From: Polytrichum commune
Taxonomy: Eukaryota > Streptophyta > Polytrichopsida > Polytrichales > Polytrichaceae
Reading direction: 5' to 3'
Assembly: GCA_950295325.1 (NCBI GenBank)
Contig: OX485807.1
Location: 35,432,440-35,496,439, forward strand
Length of the DNA stretch: 64,000 nucleotides
The notes beneath the pieces are model-generated. The model searched no databases. It was given only the letters and a program-made list of their open reading frames with translations, and had not been told where the DNA came from. The position numbers and the translations under genes are program-made. Below, piece after piece: positions 24,452 through 34,522 of this stretch. The first letter of the stretch is position 1. Each line of letters opens with the position of its first letter.

Positions 24452-25335
24452 ATAGCCTACCCAATGTGAGATAAAGTAGGCACCCCCTTGGTTTCAAAGC
24501 AGAAAAATTAAATCGTATTTACCTTTAGTTCACAAATAACATTTTCTAATGTTCGCAAGTCTTGTGAGTGAAAATGTTGTAGTTAGCCTCCTAAACATCT
24601 AATTAGCCCAACCTAAGCTTAGTTACCTTAGATTTGGCAACCTAAACCCTTTTAATGTAGTTCAACAACTAAAAATCAACACAAAGAGAACCAAATGCTA
24701 ATATAATATTTTAGAACTTCTAACTATTTGAGAAGGAATATGAAGAAATAAAATTTATGTGAGTTGCCTCACGGAAATGCTTATAACTTTTAGTCAAAAT
24801 TTTAGAATCAAACAAGACTAGTACGAATAAATAGATAATGTTAAGGCCTACCTAAACATAGAAAACAATAGAAAATTGACTTTCCACCCAACCGGGGTGA
24901 AGCTACAAAGTTAGTAGTACCATAACAGAAGTTGTCTCACGGAAACACTCATAACTTTTAGAATAAAATTTAGATTTTAATAAAACTAATTTTATTGAAA
25001 AGAAGACTTTAACATCTATATATCCATATAAGATAAGTTGGAATCGGATTTAAGAGTAAGACGTGATGAACTTCTGAAGTACCTTGTCTTTTTTTATTCA
25101 AAGTCATTAATTAACATGATATTCTATATGAACTAATTTTTCTTCACTAACAAGGAAAAAAAATTAGGATATAACTTCAATACAAAGAAACAAAGACCAA
25201 ATAAATTATAAGAAATAAACTTTATTTGGATGATAAGAACGACCTACTCCCTCTCAATGAACACAAATACTCAAACTACTAAATACTAACAACGGGTCTT
25301 TTGATCAAGGGTCGGTCGAAGTCATAAACGTTTGG
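24452..25335. other. AT-rich spacer between two family 2 LTRs
   Basis: No gene recognised. The sequence is AT-rich with a weakly repeated phrase (CTCACGGAAAYRCTYATAACTTTTA at about 24768-24792 and 24934-24959), indicating a diverged internal duplication. Confidence 0.4.
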
Positions 25336-26148
25336 GTTGATGTAAGCAAGAATCATCCTCACCCTTGAATGCGTCTTAATCTTGGTGGGGACTCATCCAC
25401 TCGCAACTACTAACTGGTTGGTCCACTCGACAACTTCAATTCATGGTGCCAAGAATGGTGAGGTGCATGTGGCACCTTCTTTATTTAAATCCCAAGTGTT
25501 CACAAACAGTTGGGTTACACACACACACAAAAAGAACCACATTCATATGTAATCCCTACCACAAGAAGCCCTATTCCAATTTCTACTCTTCCTTGCCACA
25601 TCTAACTCATGTTTCCAATTGATCATAATGTACATGACCATCCATCTCAAGAAGCCTAGCACCCAATCTCATGCATCCATTTCTTTTTTATTTTATTTTT
25701 GCACAAATCAATCCTCCATAACCATCACTACATTAACTCTATTCCAACACTATGTCATGTTAAGCCTCAATCCAATCAACTTCCCTTGACACTCTACTCT
25801 ACACACGTTGTCACCAACAAAGGTTGGCCTCCCCTTCCTTGCTACCAGTTGGTCACTCCTTGCAGCTTGAAGGAGCTACCTCCCGGCACAGCAACCAGCA
25901 GCCTCAGCTCACCTCCTTTGTTCCCTCCTTACTTCGCAGGTGGTCACTTCCGAGAATCCCCCTTGCCATTGTCGATTCAAGCCCCAAATCCCAACAGCCT
26001 CAACTTGGTTCGGGCATGCTATCTGACTGAGCGACAACCCCCAATCTCCCTGCCCTCGGCCGCCGTACCAGCTGCCTTGTGAGCACTCTCATCTGCTCCT
26101 TCTTCCCAGCCAATCATTTATATCAATCAATTCCATGGATTTAAACAG

Positions 26149-27121
26149 TGTCGCAACCCTTGCTAGCCCCCTTAACAATCTTGCCAATTTTCAATTCTAG
26201 CAAAGGTTACGAGCACTAACCCTTCGCATTCCGCCATGCTAATGGTTAGCTCTACCTACCCCGGACCTTATAGTTCATAGGAGGGGAACCAACCCTCCTA
26301 CTTTACTTTCGGGACTCACCCCTTCATCAGTAACCAAATCCCAAATGTGGACTTCCATCTATGGAAGTCCAATCCTATGTTGATCATCGCATTGCCGGAG
26401 CAACACTACAACAACCCGAACCATACTAGGCAACTATGGCCTCACAATGGGCCAAAGCCCATGGAGGCCGTGCCGTTCGGCCTCGGGTGGGCGAGGCCAC
26501 ACCACCTCACCCATATAAGCCTCTAGGACTCTACGCGGGGGCCCTACCCCACCGTCAACCAACCTCTTGTCTCTCCACCAAGAGTTGGGGCCAAGTAGAC
26601 ATTTTCCCTTAGCTGCTGGGCCTAGAAGCCCCAAGCAGCTTCAGACCATCATAACTTCCTTGTATGATGTTTGATGTCAACAAGCAACCACTCCATCCTC
26701 ATCTACGCTTCACGTAGATACCAATGGACTCCTCACTTGCCCCATTCGGGCAAGAATTAACGAAGTTATGCCTGTTTGAACCTTGGCAGTCCCGGGAATC
26801 ACTCCCAGGCACTGCTGTAGCAGGGCGCTGTCCCGGGACAGCGCCCCACTCAAATGGCCATAACTCCTAGCTCACACCTCCGATTGAGGTGTTCTTGAGC
26901 TTTCTAGAATCACCACGCCATGAGCTACGCATAGCTCATGGCCTTACCCTTGTGCCTCCTAGTCTCCGTGGGTGAGAGGCGTTCCCAACGCCCGGGGCCC
27001 TCACCCACACTAGGATCACTTGGGCCCTCTCACCAACGGCGCCACAAGTCCCGGGTGTCACTCCGGGGTCCCCCTTGTGCCCATGGTGTTTTGGGCACTC
27101 CTCATGGAGAGGTGCGCGACA
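26149..27121 (+). mobile_element. Solo LTR, family 1, second copy (973 bp)
   Basis: TGTCGC...GCGACA ends, with a perfect 5-bp duplication AACAG at 26144-26148 and 27122-27126. Length is identical to the copy at 22532-23504. The duplication proves an independent insertion. It lies in the opposite orientation relative to its host LTR and at a different internal position than the first copy. The 24-bp palindrome is conserved at 26823-26846. Confidence 0.85.
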
Positions 27122-27359
27122 AACAGCCTGCAACCGCAAGGTCCAACATGCAGGAGATGCCTTAATACAGACAGCCCAAATCATCGTGATCGGCGACCTC
27201 GCAGCTATACAATTCCACCTCAGAATTTCCAAATCTCAATGCGCCTCTGATCATCAGATGTACTCGCTGAAGCCACCCTTTCCACCGCTTCTCAACTCTT
27301 CTTTTCGACAATCTCTGTGATCTGCAATTCTAATCTTTGGCCCTTCTTCGGTTGCAGCT

Positions 27360-27367
27360 CCAACAGC
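27360..27367 (+). repeat. Left 8-bp target duplication of the 8.1-kb transposon
   Basis: CCAACAGC, identical to 35494-35501. Eight-base duplications are typical of hAT and P-type transposases. Confidence 0.75.
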
Positions 27368-27769
27368 CCCGGGGGGAGCACTCCCCCATTTTTTTTTGGT
27401 AGCGTGCGATCAAATGAAGGGGTATTATAATTGCCTTGGTCCTAAAATTTAGAAAGGGATTCGAAGTAAATTAGCATCACCAAAATGGGTATATTGAATT
27501 TTATAAATAATGAAGGATAGGTGATAATACTAAATTTTAGTTGAAATTTTTTTCTACAATAGGCTTGCCAAAAAACAAAACTAGATTTCAATTTGTTGTG
27601 GAAGTAAATTAGGCTGGTCAAAATGTATCCAATGTCGTCATTTGCATATAGTTATAGCTGATGAATATTGGTGGATGAAAAATATTTACTGTCATATGGA
27701 TGACCTGCTGGGCGTTAGGGTTCAATGTTCCCTCGGTGCTGTAGAGTGCACTGTTTTCATACCACAGCT
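27368..27769 (+). other. Left terminal and subterminal region of the transposon
   Basis: Contains the 15-bp inverted repeat, a CACTCCCCCA and poly-T stretch, then about 350 bp of AT-rich non-coding sequence. Transposase binding sites would be expected here; none is identifiable by eye. Confidence 0.5.
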
Positions 27770-28540
27770 AGGGTTTCTTGTGTTTCTTGACGCTGGTAAC
27801 GTTGCAGCTTGCATGTGAGGGCAAGGGGTTTAGGGTCTATGCTTACAGTCTTCTCTTCCGCGCATACAGGTTTAGGGTGGTACATTCTTGCTAAAGGTTT
27901 CTTGTTTAATCTTCCCTTGGTGCTGTAGATTGCATTGTTGGCATACCACACTAAGGGTTTCTTGTGTTTCTTGTTGCAGCTTGCATGTGAGGGCAAGGGG
28001 TTTAGGGTCTATGCTTACAGTCTTCTTTTCCCCGCATACACTCTTCTCTTCTCTTCCTCACAAACAGTCTTCTAAGGGTTTCTTGTGTTTCTGTCGCAGC
28101 TTGCATGTGAGGGCAAGGGGTTCAGGGTCTATGCTTACAGTCTTCTCTTCCCCCCATATAGTCTTCTCTTCTCTTCCCCGCATACAGTCTTCTAAGGGTT
28201 TCTAAGGGTTTCTTGTGTTTCTGTCACAGCTTGCATGTGAGGGCAAGGGGTTCAGGGTCTATGCTTACAGTCTTCTCTTCCCCGCATACAGTCTTCTCTT
28301 CCGCGCATACAGGTTTAGGGTGCATACAGGTTTATGGGGTACATTCTTGCTATTGGTTTCTTGTTCAATCTTCCGTAGTTGCTGTAGACTGCACTGTTGG
28401 AATACCACACTAAGGGTTTCTTGTACATGTTTCTTGTTGCAGCTTGCATGTGAGGGCAAGGGGTTTAGGGTCTATGCTTACAGTCTTTTCTTCCCCGCAT
28501 ACACTCTTCGTTTTCCCGCATACAGGTTTAGGGTGGTACA
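27770..28540 (+). repeat. Five-copy tandem repeat in the transposase leader
   Basis: Five copies of a unit containing GGTTTCTTGTGTTTCT, GCAGCTTGCATGTGAGGGCA, a GGGTYTAGGGTCTATGCTTAC phrase and a pyrimidine-rich TCTTCTCTTCCCCGCATACA block. The GCAGCTTGCATG anchor falls at about 27804, 27976, 28096, 28226 and 28438. Units carry pyrimidine tracts followed by CAG, resembling splice acceptors, and short frames translating to repeated peptides. It ends just before the transposase start, so it is probably promoter or leader sequence. Confidence 0.75.
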
Positions 28541-28561
28541 TTCTTGCTAAAGGTTTTAGGT

Positions 28562-31500
28562 ATGGCAGTGATTCCGCCGGATAGGGTCACGATGTGGACG
28601 TTGGAGGGGGAGGGTGCAGATCCGGAGTACTTTGGAAAGGTGGAGATTGGAGGCGCGTCGACGCTGCAGGCACTTCGCGTTGCACTGGAAACCAACGATG
28701 CACTAGAGTGGCCTTTCGATTTTTGGGACGCCGAAGATAAGCGGCGCGTGCGGAAGAAGTTGGAGCGCCTCAACGGATTTTCTAAGGAGGTTCATGTTAT
28801 TAGGGTCGAAGAAGGTGAACTTGCCGGAAACAAGCGCCGTCGACTTGGAGATGGGTTGTTCGCTGCCACCATTGTCGAGGCCGCCCCTGCTTTGAGTGGT
28901 GAAGGCGTAGGCGTAGGAGTGGATCCAACTATCTTGCCTGTCGGATCATCTAGGGTTACTGGGAGTGCAGACTCCGCTGAGGTAGAGGATACCCCTCTGA
29001 AATCCAAGCTCTTGCCGAATGACGTCATGGATCGCTACTTGGAGAGGGCAAAGAAGATGAGGGCGGAGTTGAAGAAGGTCGCCATGTCCGACCACGAGTG
29101 GTGGTTGAAGACTTTTGACCTGAATGGTGCTGGAGTAGTGAAACTGTGGTGTGGTGAGTGCAAAAAGGATTGCGGGGGTGGCAGCAAGGATCACACCAAA
29201 GCCCACATCGACAACTTGTTCAACAATTTCAGAAGGTCTCACATTATGAGCACAGCCCACATTCGAAATTTTTGTGCTGCCAAGAACGTGAACTTCGATG
29301 ACCATCCGCAGTCTGAGTCGAAGAATGGAAGGCCACTTACCCTAACTCCAGAGGATCACAAAAGGTTGATTTCTGAGGGGGTTGAGATATTGGAAGGGGT
29401 GAACGTTGATCTTCCAGATGGCCATAAGAAGTTCACAGTGTTCAGAAATTTAACAGCAGAGGACACCAGGTGCTATTGGTTTAAGGTGAAATGCCAATAC
29501 TGTAGGGACATGATGGTGCTCTGCCCGCCAAGGAAGACACTCGAGGTGAATCTCCGAAATCACCTCACTGGTCCAAAGCACAAGAAGGATGTTGAGGTAG
29601 CAGAGCAGCTATTGAAGGAACCAGCGAGGACGGGTCGAGCTGGGCGCCCTAGCAGGTCCACCACAACAAGTTCTCACTCCAATCAAAGCGACCTGCACAC
29701 ATGGTTTAGGACAGCTTCATCAAACAGCGTGGAAGGTACATCTCAAGTAATCGATAGGAACTTAATTGTTGGTTTGATGTGCTATGGATTTCGTGGTCCA
29801 ACTGTTGAATACGGGGGTAATTCTTATGTTGTGAATGCTTTACTTAATGACCCCCACTCTGGTGTTGAATGGTACCCGGAACCTCATCTTCGTGTCGCTG
29901 TAGAAGTTCGTGGTGTTCTTGAACATGTGAGTGGTACTTTTCGGCATAGAAAGTGTATTCGCATGGCTATGTCCTTAAAGCCTTTCTCAAATCTGACTTG
30001 CCCTATGTGTGCCCAGATCCCACGTGAAAATGATTTCAGAATGAGAATCAGAAGAGAGGACCTCGCATTGGTTAAGAGAGGCCACAGAACCACTGCAGGG
30101 GGGATACGGTTAGGGTATTTATCTGTATATGAAGTGTCCAAACATACAAGAGAGTTGTCTAGAAAATATCGGTATGAAAAGCTACACTACTGGCATGCTA
30201 GAACAAGGATTGTTCAATTGAAGGCGAGAAGACCAACGATGCGTGAGAGTGCAATAAACGCCACATCAGATAATAATCTTATGAAATTCTGTAACAACAT
30301 AATTAGTGCCCATCGGATAGGAGCATTTGGAGGCAAACCTGGACTGTGGGACTTCATGAAGGATGTGGCAGGGAACTTGAATAGGAAGGGTTCTGGGTAT
30401 CGCTACAGTGGAAACACTAAATGTTTTTCGCAAGCGATGAGGATCTATGGGGGCCGACGTCTATGTGATTTATTTGCCCTCAATTTTGCTGGACCTAGTT
30501 ATGACACTATTCGAAGGGAGGGTCGTAAAGGTGTACAGTTCATATCAGGGGAACATGCCAAAATATTTGAATCGATTGCCAGAATCTATTCTGATGCTAA
30601 AGTTGCGCATGGGATAACTGGCCCCATCCCGGTTATACTTGCTGAGGATGAAACAAAGGTTAGGGGGCGGGTTTCTTGGGAGGCGAGGTGGGATACTATG
30701 GTGGGGTTTTGTGGGCCGAAAGAGGATCACACTTGTATACCTCATTATAAACCCACTGTTGGAGTTGGTGAGGCAGGTTACAACAAAATGGTAGACTCGT
30801 TCAGGCTGGACAAGGTGGGGGGGTTTGCGAGAGTAATTGTTGTGAACCCCATGCATGATAAACTTCCTCGATTAGTGTTGGTTGCTTGTTGTACCTGCGG
30901 TTGTTTTGATTCAAATTGGGTTAGAAAACAATGGGATAGAATCGATGAGTTGTGGACCAGACATTGCTATGCGGCCGTGGGTCCCATTATAGGACATGCT
31001 AGTGATGGGGACTCCCGTAGAAGGCAGTTAATGCTTTGCGATTATAGAGGTTTAGAGGGGCCGAGGTTAAGTGTGGATTGGGAAGGCTGGGTTTTCACTT
31101 CATCAATGAATGTCGATGGAGAAGCAACCGGCTTGCATGACCAAGACTATATTCACAATGGCAAGAAGCTGTTGAATCCCATTGATAGCAATGTCCGTAC
31201 TTTGAGACTAGGGGGTGATCTGGCCCTACACCAACACATTTGCCAAGTGTTCAACCGTTTCACAGTGGATCAGCATAACTTACTTCAAGAGGATTATGAC
31301 AGAAAGGACCGGCAGAATTGGGCCAGTGCACAAAGATTATGTTCACAGAAAGTTCGAGAGTGCCTACGGTCCCTTCGCTTGTCCACTGATTTGCACCATG
31401 AACGCACACTTGGAACTGAGATGTACCTAGAGATATGTGCTTACTACATTGATATATTTCTTTCCCCGCGTCACGACCTTCGCGCTCGCATTGTGAAAGC

Positions 31501-31987
31501 AGGTAAGGTCTCCTTTTTTTTCCGAATCTGGAAATTATGGATGAGGCACGGTAACCATGGGGTTATGGGAAATACTGAACATGTAGATCCAAAAGTGAAC
31601 TTTGTTAGTCAACAATGTTTTTTGGATATACAGATGTCGTGTCATTTCATTGTTCTGCTTATTTGCCATTTCCGTGACAAGTATCCTCACTTGAGTGTGC
31701 CATTCCACTTGACTGGTAGTGACTCATGCGAGATATTTTTCTCAAAGGTTGGGGGCATGGTGGGCATGGAGAGGGCTTATGATTTTCATGAGTTGGTGTC
31801 TTGTGCAAATATTGTTAATCATTTGTCGCAGATTGAATATGGACACAATGGGATCAAGTTTGCGAGGGCACATAACAAGATGAACAACATCTGGGCCAAG
31901 TTGCATAAACTGGAAGAGGACGAGAGGGAGCCTAACCTTGGAGACTACAGTGTTGTGTCAACTAATGAGGACGTTGTTCGGCCTTAA
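28562..31987 (+). CDS. Transposase-like protein, main frame (1141 residues)
   Basis: The ATG at 28562 is the first true ATG; the frame is open a few codons further upstream only through TTG. Residues about 190-240 form a zinc-finger-like module (C197, C200, later His pair). Residues 311-340 form a C-x2-C-x19-H-x5-H BED-like finger, and another CPMC pair follows later. A Ser/Thr-rich linker carrying many S and H residues separates this from the C-terminal half. There, AEDETK (D696), ASDGDSRRR (D815), HDQDYIHNGKK (H865) and TGSDSCEIFFSK (E1057) occur in the order and context of the DDE catalytic core of P-element/THAP9-type RNase H folds. Only the 8-bp duplication independently supports this. 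The frame stops at 31985, but coding clearly continues in the -1 frame. I do not recognise the exact family. Confidence 0.75.
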   Translation: MAVIPPDRVTMWTLEGEGADPEYFGKVEIGGASTLQALRVALETNDALEWPFDFWDAEDKRRVRKKLERLNGFSKEVHVIRVEEGELAGNKRRRLGDGLFAATIVEAAPALSGEGVGVGVDPTILPVGSSRVTGSADSAEVEDTPLKSKLLPNDVMDRYLERAKKMRAELKKVAMSDHEWWLKTFDLNGAGVVKLWCGECKKDCGGGSKDHTKAHIDNLFNNFRRSHIMSTAHIRNFCAAKNVNFDDHPQSESKNGRPLTLTPEDHKRLISEGVEILEGVNVDLPDGHKKFTVFRNLTAEDTRCYWFKVKCQYCRDMMVLCPPRKTLEVNLRNHLTGPKHKKDVEVAEQLLKEPARTGRAGRPSRSTTTSSHSNQSDLHTWFRTASSNSVEGTSQVIDRNLIVGLMCYGFRGPTVEYGGNSYVVNALLNDPHSGVEWYPEPHLRVAVEVRGVLEHVSGTFRHRKCIRMAMSLKPFSNLTCPMCAQIPRENDFRMRIRREDLALVKRGHRTTAGGIRLGYLSVYEVSKHTRELSRKYRYEKLHYWHARTRIVQLKARRPTMRESAINATSDNNLMKFCNNIISAHRIGAFGGKPGLWDFMKDVAGNLNRKGSGYRYSGNTKCFSQAMRIYGGRRLCDLFALNFAGPSYDTIRREGRKGVQFISGEHAKIFESIARIYSDAKVAHGITGPIPVILAEDETKVRGRVSWEARWDTMVGFCGPKEDHTCIPHYKPTVGVGEAGYNKMVDSFRLDKVGGFARVIVVNPMHDKLPRLVLVACCTCGCFDSNWVRKQWDRIDELWTRHCYAAVGPIIGHASDGDSRRRQLMLCDYRGLEGPRLSVDWEGWVFTSSMNVDGEATGLHDQDYIHNGKKLLNPIDSNVRTLRLGGDLALHQHICQVFNRFTVDQHNLLQEDYDRKDRQNWASAQRLCSQKVRECLRSLRLSTDLHHERTLGTEMYLEICAYYIDIFLSPRHDLRARIVKAGKVSFFFRIWKLWMRHGNHGVMGNTEHVDPKVNFVSQQCFLDIQMSCHFIVLLICHFRDKYPHLSVPFHLTGSDSCEIFFSKVGGMVGMERAYDFHELVSCANIVNHLSQIEYGHNGIKFARAHNKMNNIWAKLHKLEEDEREPNLGDYSVVSTNEDVVRP

Positions 31988-32889
31988 AGCAGGGACTGAA
32001 AGAGGCGCAAAGGATGATTACTAGTTTGAACATGGCCCCAAATCCACAAGCTGCTGCAAAGCTTAAGTTGTGGTTTGATAAACCATGGATAGTTGAGCGT
32101 GCAGACAAACAATCTTTTACCTCGGCGGCCTCTTCTAAACATGTACGTGGTGAAGACAGCGACATGGAAGTGCTTCGAGAAGATATACAGGAAAAAGAGG
32201 GCGAGCTCCAGCGAGATATTGAACCTCCCGTGGCAAAGCTTGTGGAAGAGGACCTCATTGATGATGGTGTCCCGGCAATTGATGTCGTGGAGAGTGAAAC
32301 GCGCGATATTATTTTTGAGATGCTGAGCAGCCACGAAGAACATGTGCAATCAATCCCTGTTCCTGCAAAAATAGAAGCCTTTGTGGAGTTTGATGGGCAC
32401 AGGATATTCAAATCCACGTTGGTCGGGCAGCTTAATGGTAACCCCTTCTTGTCGAAGGATAGGTTGACACGGGTAAGGAATTCCTTGTACTTTAACAATA
32501 GTGAAGATTATCTAAGAGCGGCTCAATGCTCCAATACATGTTTTGTTGGAATTGGGTCTAATGTCGGAGTATACTTTGTACAACGCACTACAGTTACGAG
32601 GCTGTCTACAGTGACTGCCGCAAAGAAAAGGGGAAATTCGCTAGCTAAAAAATGTGGCAGGGTTGCTTCGACCATGCGAGGGGTGGACGAGGGCACCTGG
32701 TGGGTTGGCCGAATTCAGAAGATGCGAAGGCGGGTTGGAGGGACCTCGTGGGGGTCTTTGAAGCACCCTGTGGATATTGCCAACCGCGAGGTCTTTACAG
32801 GGAAAAAACTAACATTGTTTCTAATGTCGAAGTCATATTGCATTACTACACCCGAGCACCTGGTCAGTATAAATTCAAGTATAACTTGA
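31981..32889 (+). CDS. Transposase-like protein, continuation in -1 frame (broken or frameshifted)
   Basis: Directly at the stop of the main frame, the -1 frame reads ALKQGLKEAQRMITSL, a natural helical continuation. It runs through an acidic linker, FKSTLVGQLNGNPFLSKDRL, and a W-W-x-G-R-x-QKMRRR stretch followed by KHPVDIANRE, reminiscent of BAH-like chromatin-binding folds. An ATG at 32014 could start a separate protein, but sequence upstream of it looks equally coding. The frame loses sense after the A6 run at 32803-32808 and ends at 32889. One lost base at about 31980 would explain the break; I cannot tell mutation from assembly error or recoding. Confidence 0.55.
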   Translation, partial: ALKQGLKEAQRMITSLNMAPNPQAAAKLKLWFDKPWIVERADKQSFTSAASSKHVRGEDSDMEVLREDIQEKEGELQRDIEPPVAKLVEEDLIDDGVPAIDVVESETRDIIFEMLSSHEEHVQSIPVPAKIEAFVEFDGHRIFKSTLVGQLNGNPFLSKDRLTRVRNSLYFNNSEDYLRAAQCSNTCFVGIGSNVGVYFVQRTTVTRLSTVTAAKKRGNSLAKKCGRVASTMRGVDEGTWWVGRIQKMRRRVGGTSWGSLKHPVDIANREVFTGKKLTLFLMSKSYCITTPEHLVSINSSIT

Positions 32890-33029
32890 CGGACTCTAAA
32901 TGGATTAGTCTTGAGTCGATAATAACCAATGTTACTCTTACTTATAAGAAAGAGACTCAAGTTTATACCTTGGACAGGGGCGATGCCGAGAACTTGAATG
33001 AGTATGTATCTAACAATAGACTGGAATAG
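32803..33029 (+). CDS. Transposase-like protein, C-terminal tail in a further -1 frame
   Basis: After the A6 run at 32803-32808 the protein-like sequence continues in the next -1 frame (TNIVSNVEVILHYYTRAP, then a region with SKWISLESI and YTLDRGDAENLNEYV) to a TAG at 33027-33029. Together with the preceding segments a product of about 1490 residues would result. The frame is open back to 32652, so the exact crossing point is not certain. Confidence 0.5.
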
Positions 33030-34015
33030 CATTTGAAGATATCATCTATAGGGTTTAGGGTTTATATGGGCTGGTGTAGGGTCTATATGGGCTGCTCCTC
33101 CAGCCAATTCCATTGTTAAAAGCTGAGCTTAAGGAAGCCCAGAGAACTCCTCAGTCTATCATAAAGACAGGAAACAGCTCAGCAGCTGCACAGGTAACCA
33201 ACTAAGTTGCCTACACTTCATGCTTTTTGTGTTCTTTGCATGAATGGGTTTAGGGTTCAGGGTTCATGCTTTTTGTGTTCTTTGCTTGCTATTAGTAAGG
33301 AGATGTTAGTTGAGGGGAGATGAATAGGCGGCTACTAAGGGTTGAGAGTTGACTGTAACTGCTATGAAGGTTTGAGGTTTGCTGATGGTTTTTTAAGGGC
33401 TTGGAGTGGAGTTCGCATTCAATACCTCGCCTCCAATTGCTGATACCAAGGTATGGGCGCCACCAATTGCAAATAAGAGTGTCAATTGAAGAAAAAACTT
33501 ACCTCAGGTGCGTTGAGCTAAACCAGCTAATGGGTGCTGAACTGGTTTTGAGGGTGCAACCATCACCCAGAATGTTAAGCCCCTAAACCCAAACCCCTAC
33601 TTGCTGGCTGCTCTGATGGATTTGTTGGCTGTGGCAGCAGGGTTAGAGATCGTTAGCTAAAGTAGATGCTACAGTAGTTGCTGATTTCCGCTACTAAGAT
33701 TTGAGAGTTGAAGTTGATTCTAGTTGTTGGACGCTGCTATTGTTGTGCCTGTGAACTAAGGGTGCGTTTTCTAAACCCTACCTTGTTTATGTTTCACCTT
33801 GGAGCACATGTGCTTCATTGTTGGGTTCCTTGTTTTGCAGGATGTTATACTTGTGAATGTAGAGATAATCGTTAGGGTTAAGTGTTGTTTGGGGAATTCA
33901 ATGTTAAATTTTTCTGGGGTTCAGGGTTTGGTTACTGATAGGATCACACAGTTCTCAAGTGGTTTTTCCTGATGGTTTTAGGTATTTGTCATAGTGGGTA
34001 CCCTGACACGCTGCA
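33030..34015 (+). other. Spacer between the two transposon genes, with splice-like signals
   Basis: Contains GGGTTTAGGGTTTATATGGG just after the transposase stop, a donor-like CACAG|gtaacc at about 33192, and an acceptor-like ttgttttgcag|GATG at about 33840. These could delimit an intron in the leader of the 168-residue gene. No coding frame beyond short pieces. Confidence 0.4.
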
Positions 34016-34522
34016 ATGGAGGTGACTTCATTGAATGGGCAAAATATTGTGTCTGATGCACTCCTTGGACATGTCCTTGAATTCTGTTGCCTGTCTGGAT
34101 GTCCATGGGTACGGTATGAACGCCGTCACGTGGACCGCGGCGATTTGTTGAAGGTGCTGACAACTTTGATGAGGGTTTCAAAGAAGACCCGGGAGAATGC
34201 TACAGACACGGTGCAGATTGCAGCGCTCCGGCTGGCGGGCCACGACGTGGCACTTATGGCAGGCTTATCTCCAGCTGAGAAGATGTCATATGCCCTTGAA
34301 GGGTTTGACATGAATATTGAGGTATTCTCCAAGGATTGGAAACTTGAAATCCCAATCCCGGAACACTTAAGGTCGAGCTCGCTGCAGGAGCTAAGCGTAG
34401 ACGAGTTGTATCGTCTTCGGGGACTTATTCATGGAGGTTGGGCGGAGGAGATCACAGCTTGTAGAGGAGACGGGCAATCCGAGTCTCCCAATGTGTGGGT
34501 GACACCGGCACACCGAAGTTGA
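34016..34522 (+). CDS. Unrecognised 168-residue protein, cargo gene of the transposon
   Basis: ATG start with purine-rich context (GCAATGGAGG). Uninterrupted 168-residue frame, GC-richer than its flanks, predicted soluble, with no signal peptide or membrane segment. The C-terminal half has SPAEKMSYALEGFD and a Leu-rich LQELSVDELYRLRGLIHGGW. I do not recognise a family. It lies inside the transposon, in the same orientation as the transposase gene and about 1 kb downstream. The TGA stop is followed after a single base by a strong donor (TGAG|gtaagtc), and an acceptor-like ttatgcag| lies near 34633, so the 3' leader may be spliced. It could be a second transposition protein or a fragment of a spliced longer one. 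Confidence 0.55.
   Translation: MEVTSLNGQNIVSDALLGHVLEFCCLSGCPWVRYERRHVDRGDLLKVLTTLMRVSKKTRENATDTVQIAALRLAGHDVALMAGLSPAEKMSYALEGFDMNIEVFSKDWKLEIPIPEHLRSSSLQELSVDELYRLRGLIHGGWAEEITACRGDGQSESPNVWVTPAHRS

Noticed and set aside
22532-27121. A single LTR retrotransposon bounded by the two 973-bp LTRs
   Set aside because: Each copy has its own 5-bp target duplication, no primer binding site follows the first, and no gag-pol remains lie between them.
27770-28540. CRISPR-like array
   Set aside because: Units are long, unequal and degenerate, without uniform spacers, and the sequence is a plant nuclear transposon leader.
28544-28561. Start of the transposase at 28544
   Set aside because: That codon is TTG; the first ATG in frame is at 28562.
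32803-32808. Programmed -1 frameshift at the A6 run
   Set aside because: The heptamer AAAAAAC is present, but it is not in the canonical phase relative to the incoming frame, and the first frame change at 31980 has no slippery site. Mutation is the simpler reading.
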